The position numbers and the translations under genes were made by a program. A stretch of 23,018 bases of DNA from an uncultured Acetatifactor sp. (lineage in GTDB: Bacteria > Bacillota > Clostridia > Lachnospirales > Lachnospiraceae): assembly GCA_910585805.1 (NCBI GenBank), contig CAJUFB010000011.1:63544-86561 (forward strand), written 5' to 3'. Numbering within the stretch: the stretch's first letter is position 1; each line of letters begins with the position of its first letter. Below, one piece after another: positions 22,460-23,018 of the stretch. The notes beneath the pieces were generated by a model, which saw only the letters and a list, made by a program, of their open reading frames with translations, did no database searches and was not told where the DNA came from.

Positions 22460-23018
22460 TGAATTTCCCGAAATTCGCTTTCAATGACATCCGGACGCTG
22501 ATGCTTCACAATCTTGACCGTGCTGACTACCACGCACAGGTTCAGGATTCCTTCCGCCAGAAGCGAAACGCCCAGCAGCATGGTCAGCACATGTGCGCTT
22601 TCCACAGGCCGGAACACTAACAGCAGCCCCACAAATCCGGTCAGCACCGCCAGCAGTAAAATCAGCCACCATGCAGCGATACCGAACCTTTTCGAGTCCA
22701 TGGCAATCTGTACCTTGAACAGCCCGTCTGCCAGTATTGCAATTCCCAGCGCGATAAAAATGAAATTCATCACATTCGGCGACCGGATGAATACAATGAC
22801 TCCCAGGGCAATCAGCAGGATGCCGAACTCCAGATCGTATTGGAATGCCAGCCGGAACAGATCCCTGGAAAAATATCCTACCAGCCTGATGCACCCAAAC
22901 AGAATCATCGCGATTCCAAGCCCCCGCCCGATTATTTTTACGGACAACTCCGGGCGGGCTATAAAAAGGATGTAAGCGGCAAATAATCGGCGTCTTATAA
23001 TTAGTCTCCTATTCTGGT
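22456..23018 (-). CDS. HdeD/DUF308 family membrane protein, 5' end outside the window
   Basis: The frame is open to the window edge, with 186 residues visible. It has about six short hydrophobic segments in pairs (FAAYILFIARPE, GLGIAMILFGCIRLVGYF, GILLIALGVIVFI, NFIFIALGIAILADG, WWLILLLAVLTGFVGLLLVFRP, TMLLGVSLLAEGILNLCVV). The recurring G-x-x-L-x-x-x-R-P and A-x-G-I-L-N patterns are those of DUF308/HdeD proteins. HdeD in enterobacteria is linked to acid resistance; in Firmicutes its job is unknown. A TTG at 22947 is a possible start, but the upstream in-frame residues also look like this family, so I treat the gene as cut by the edge. It is coupled to the exporter gene by ATGA. Confidence 0.8.
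   Translation of the reverse strand, partial: QNRRLIIRRRLFAAYILFIARPELSVKIIGRGLGIAMILFGCIRLVGYFSRDLFRLAFQYDLEFGILLIALGVIVFIRSPNVMNFIFIALGIAILADGLFKVQIAMDSKRFGIAAWWLILLLAVLTGFVGLLLVFRPVESAHVLTMLLGVSLLAEGILNLCVVVSTVKIVKHQRPDVIESEFREIQ

Overview
The window looks like chromosomal, accessory-rich DNA from a gut Clostridium relative, most likely Lachnospiraceae. This is inferred from gene content: GHKL histidine kinase, AAA-like/PD-(D/E)XK proteins, an Rpn-type PD-(D/E)XK protein with a lysine-rich coiled coil, GH130 phosphorylases with a cellobiose epimerase, and an HdeD/MMPL cluster. Strong AGGAGG-type ribosome sites and TTGACA/TATAAT promoters agree. I see no rRNA, tRNA, CRISPR array, insertion sequence or phage gene.

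Left part (1-4636): a 5'-cut AAA-like ATPase/nuclease gene; a short relic of a second P-loop of the same family; a Phd-type antitoxin relic behind a near-consensus promoter; an orphan GHKL sensor kinase; a RelB/DinJ-type antitoxin with a broken N-terminus; and an ABC-2 permease without its ATPase. Many genes here have lost a partner or an end.

The next part (4637-6759) is a collapsed beta-mannan/mannobiose locus. Remains of a GH130 mannooligosaccharide phosphorylase, a GH130 mannosylglucose phosphorylase, a cellobiose 2-epimerase and a divergent AraC regulator lie in their expected order, and every one is broken. One deletion across the divergent promoter region would explain the loss of the N-termini of both epimerase and AraC.

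The centre (6902-11414, minus strand) is an intact MoxR ATPase - DUF58 - transglutaminase/DUF4129-like membrane operon. Upstream of it lies a promoter-plus-leader element with a stem-loop, a tiny ORF and a terminal hairpin. A second diverged copy of this element lies 2.1 kb to the right, beyond an acyltransferase-3 gene and a broken unidentified ORF. The two copies keep the promoter, stem-loop position, tiny-ORF tail and hairpin. I regard this duplicated element as the most unusual structure here.

Right of it are a small putative membrane ORF, an XRE-type regulator with a perfect Shine-Dalgarno, an array of three 70-bp direct repeats just upstream of that regulator, and the Rpn-like PD-(D/E)XK protein. 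The right end (16950-23018, minus strand) is a tightly coupled operon: an HdeD/DUF308 membrane protein (cut by the window edge), an MMPL/RND exporter, and a 1033-residue exported protein with YhgE-like Leu-Gly heptads flanking eleven perfect-length 12-residue repeats. The last three genes are joined by ATGA stop/start overlaps, so they probably act as one envelope transport system.
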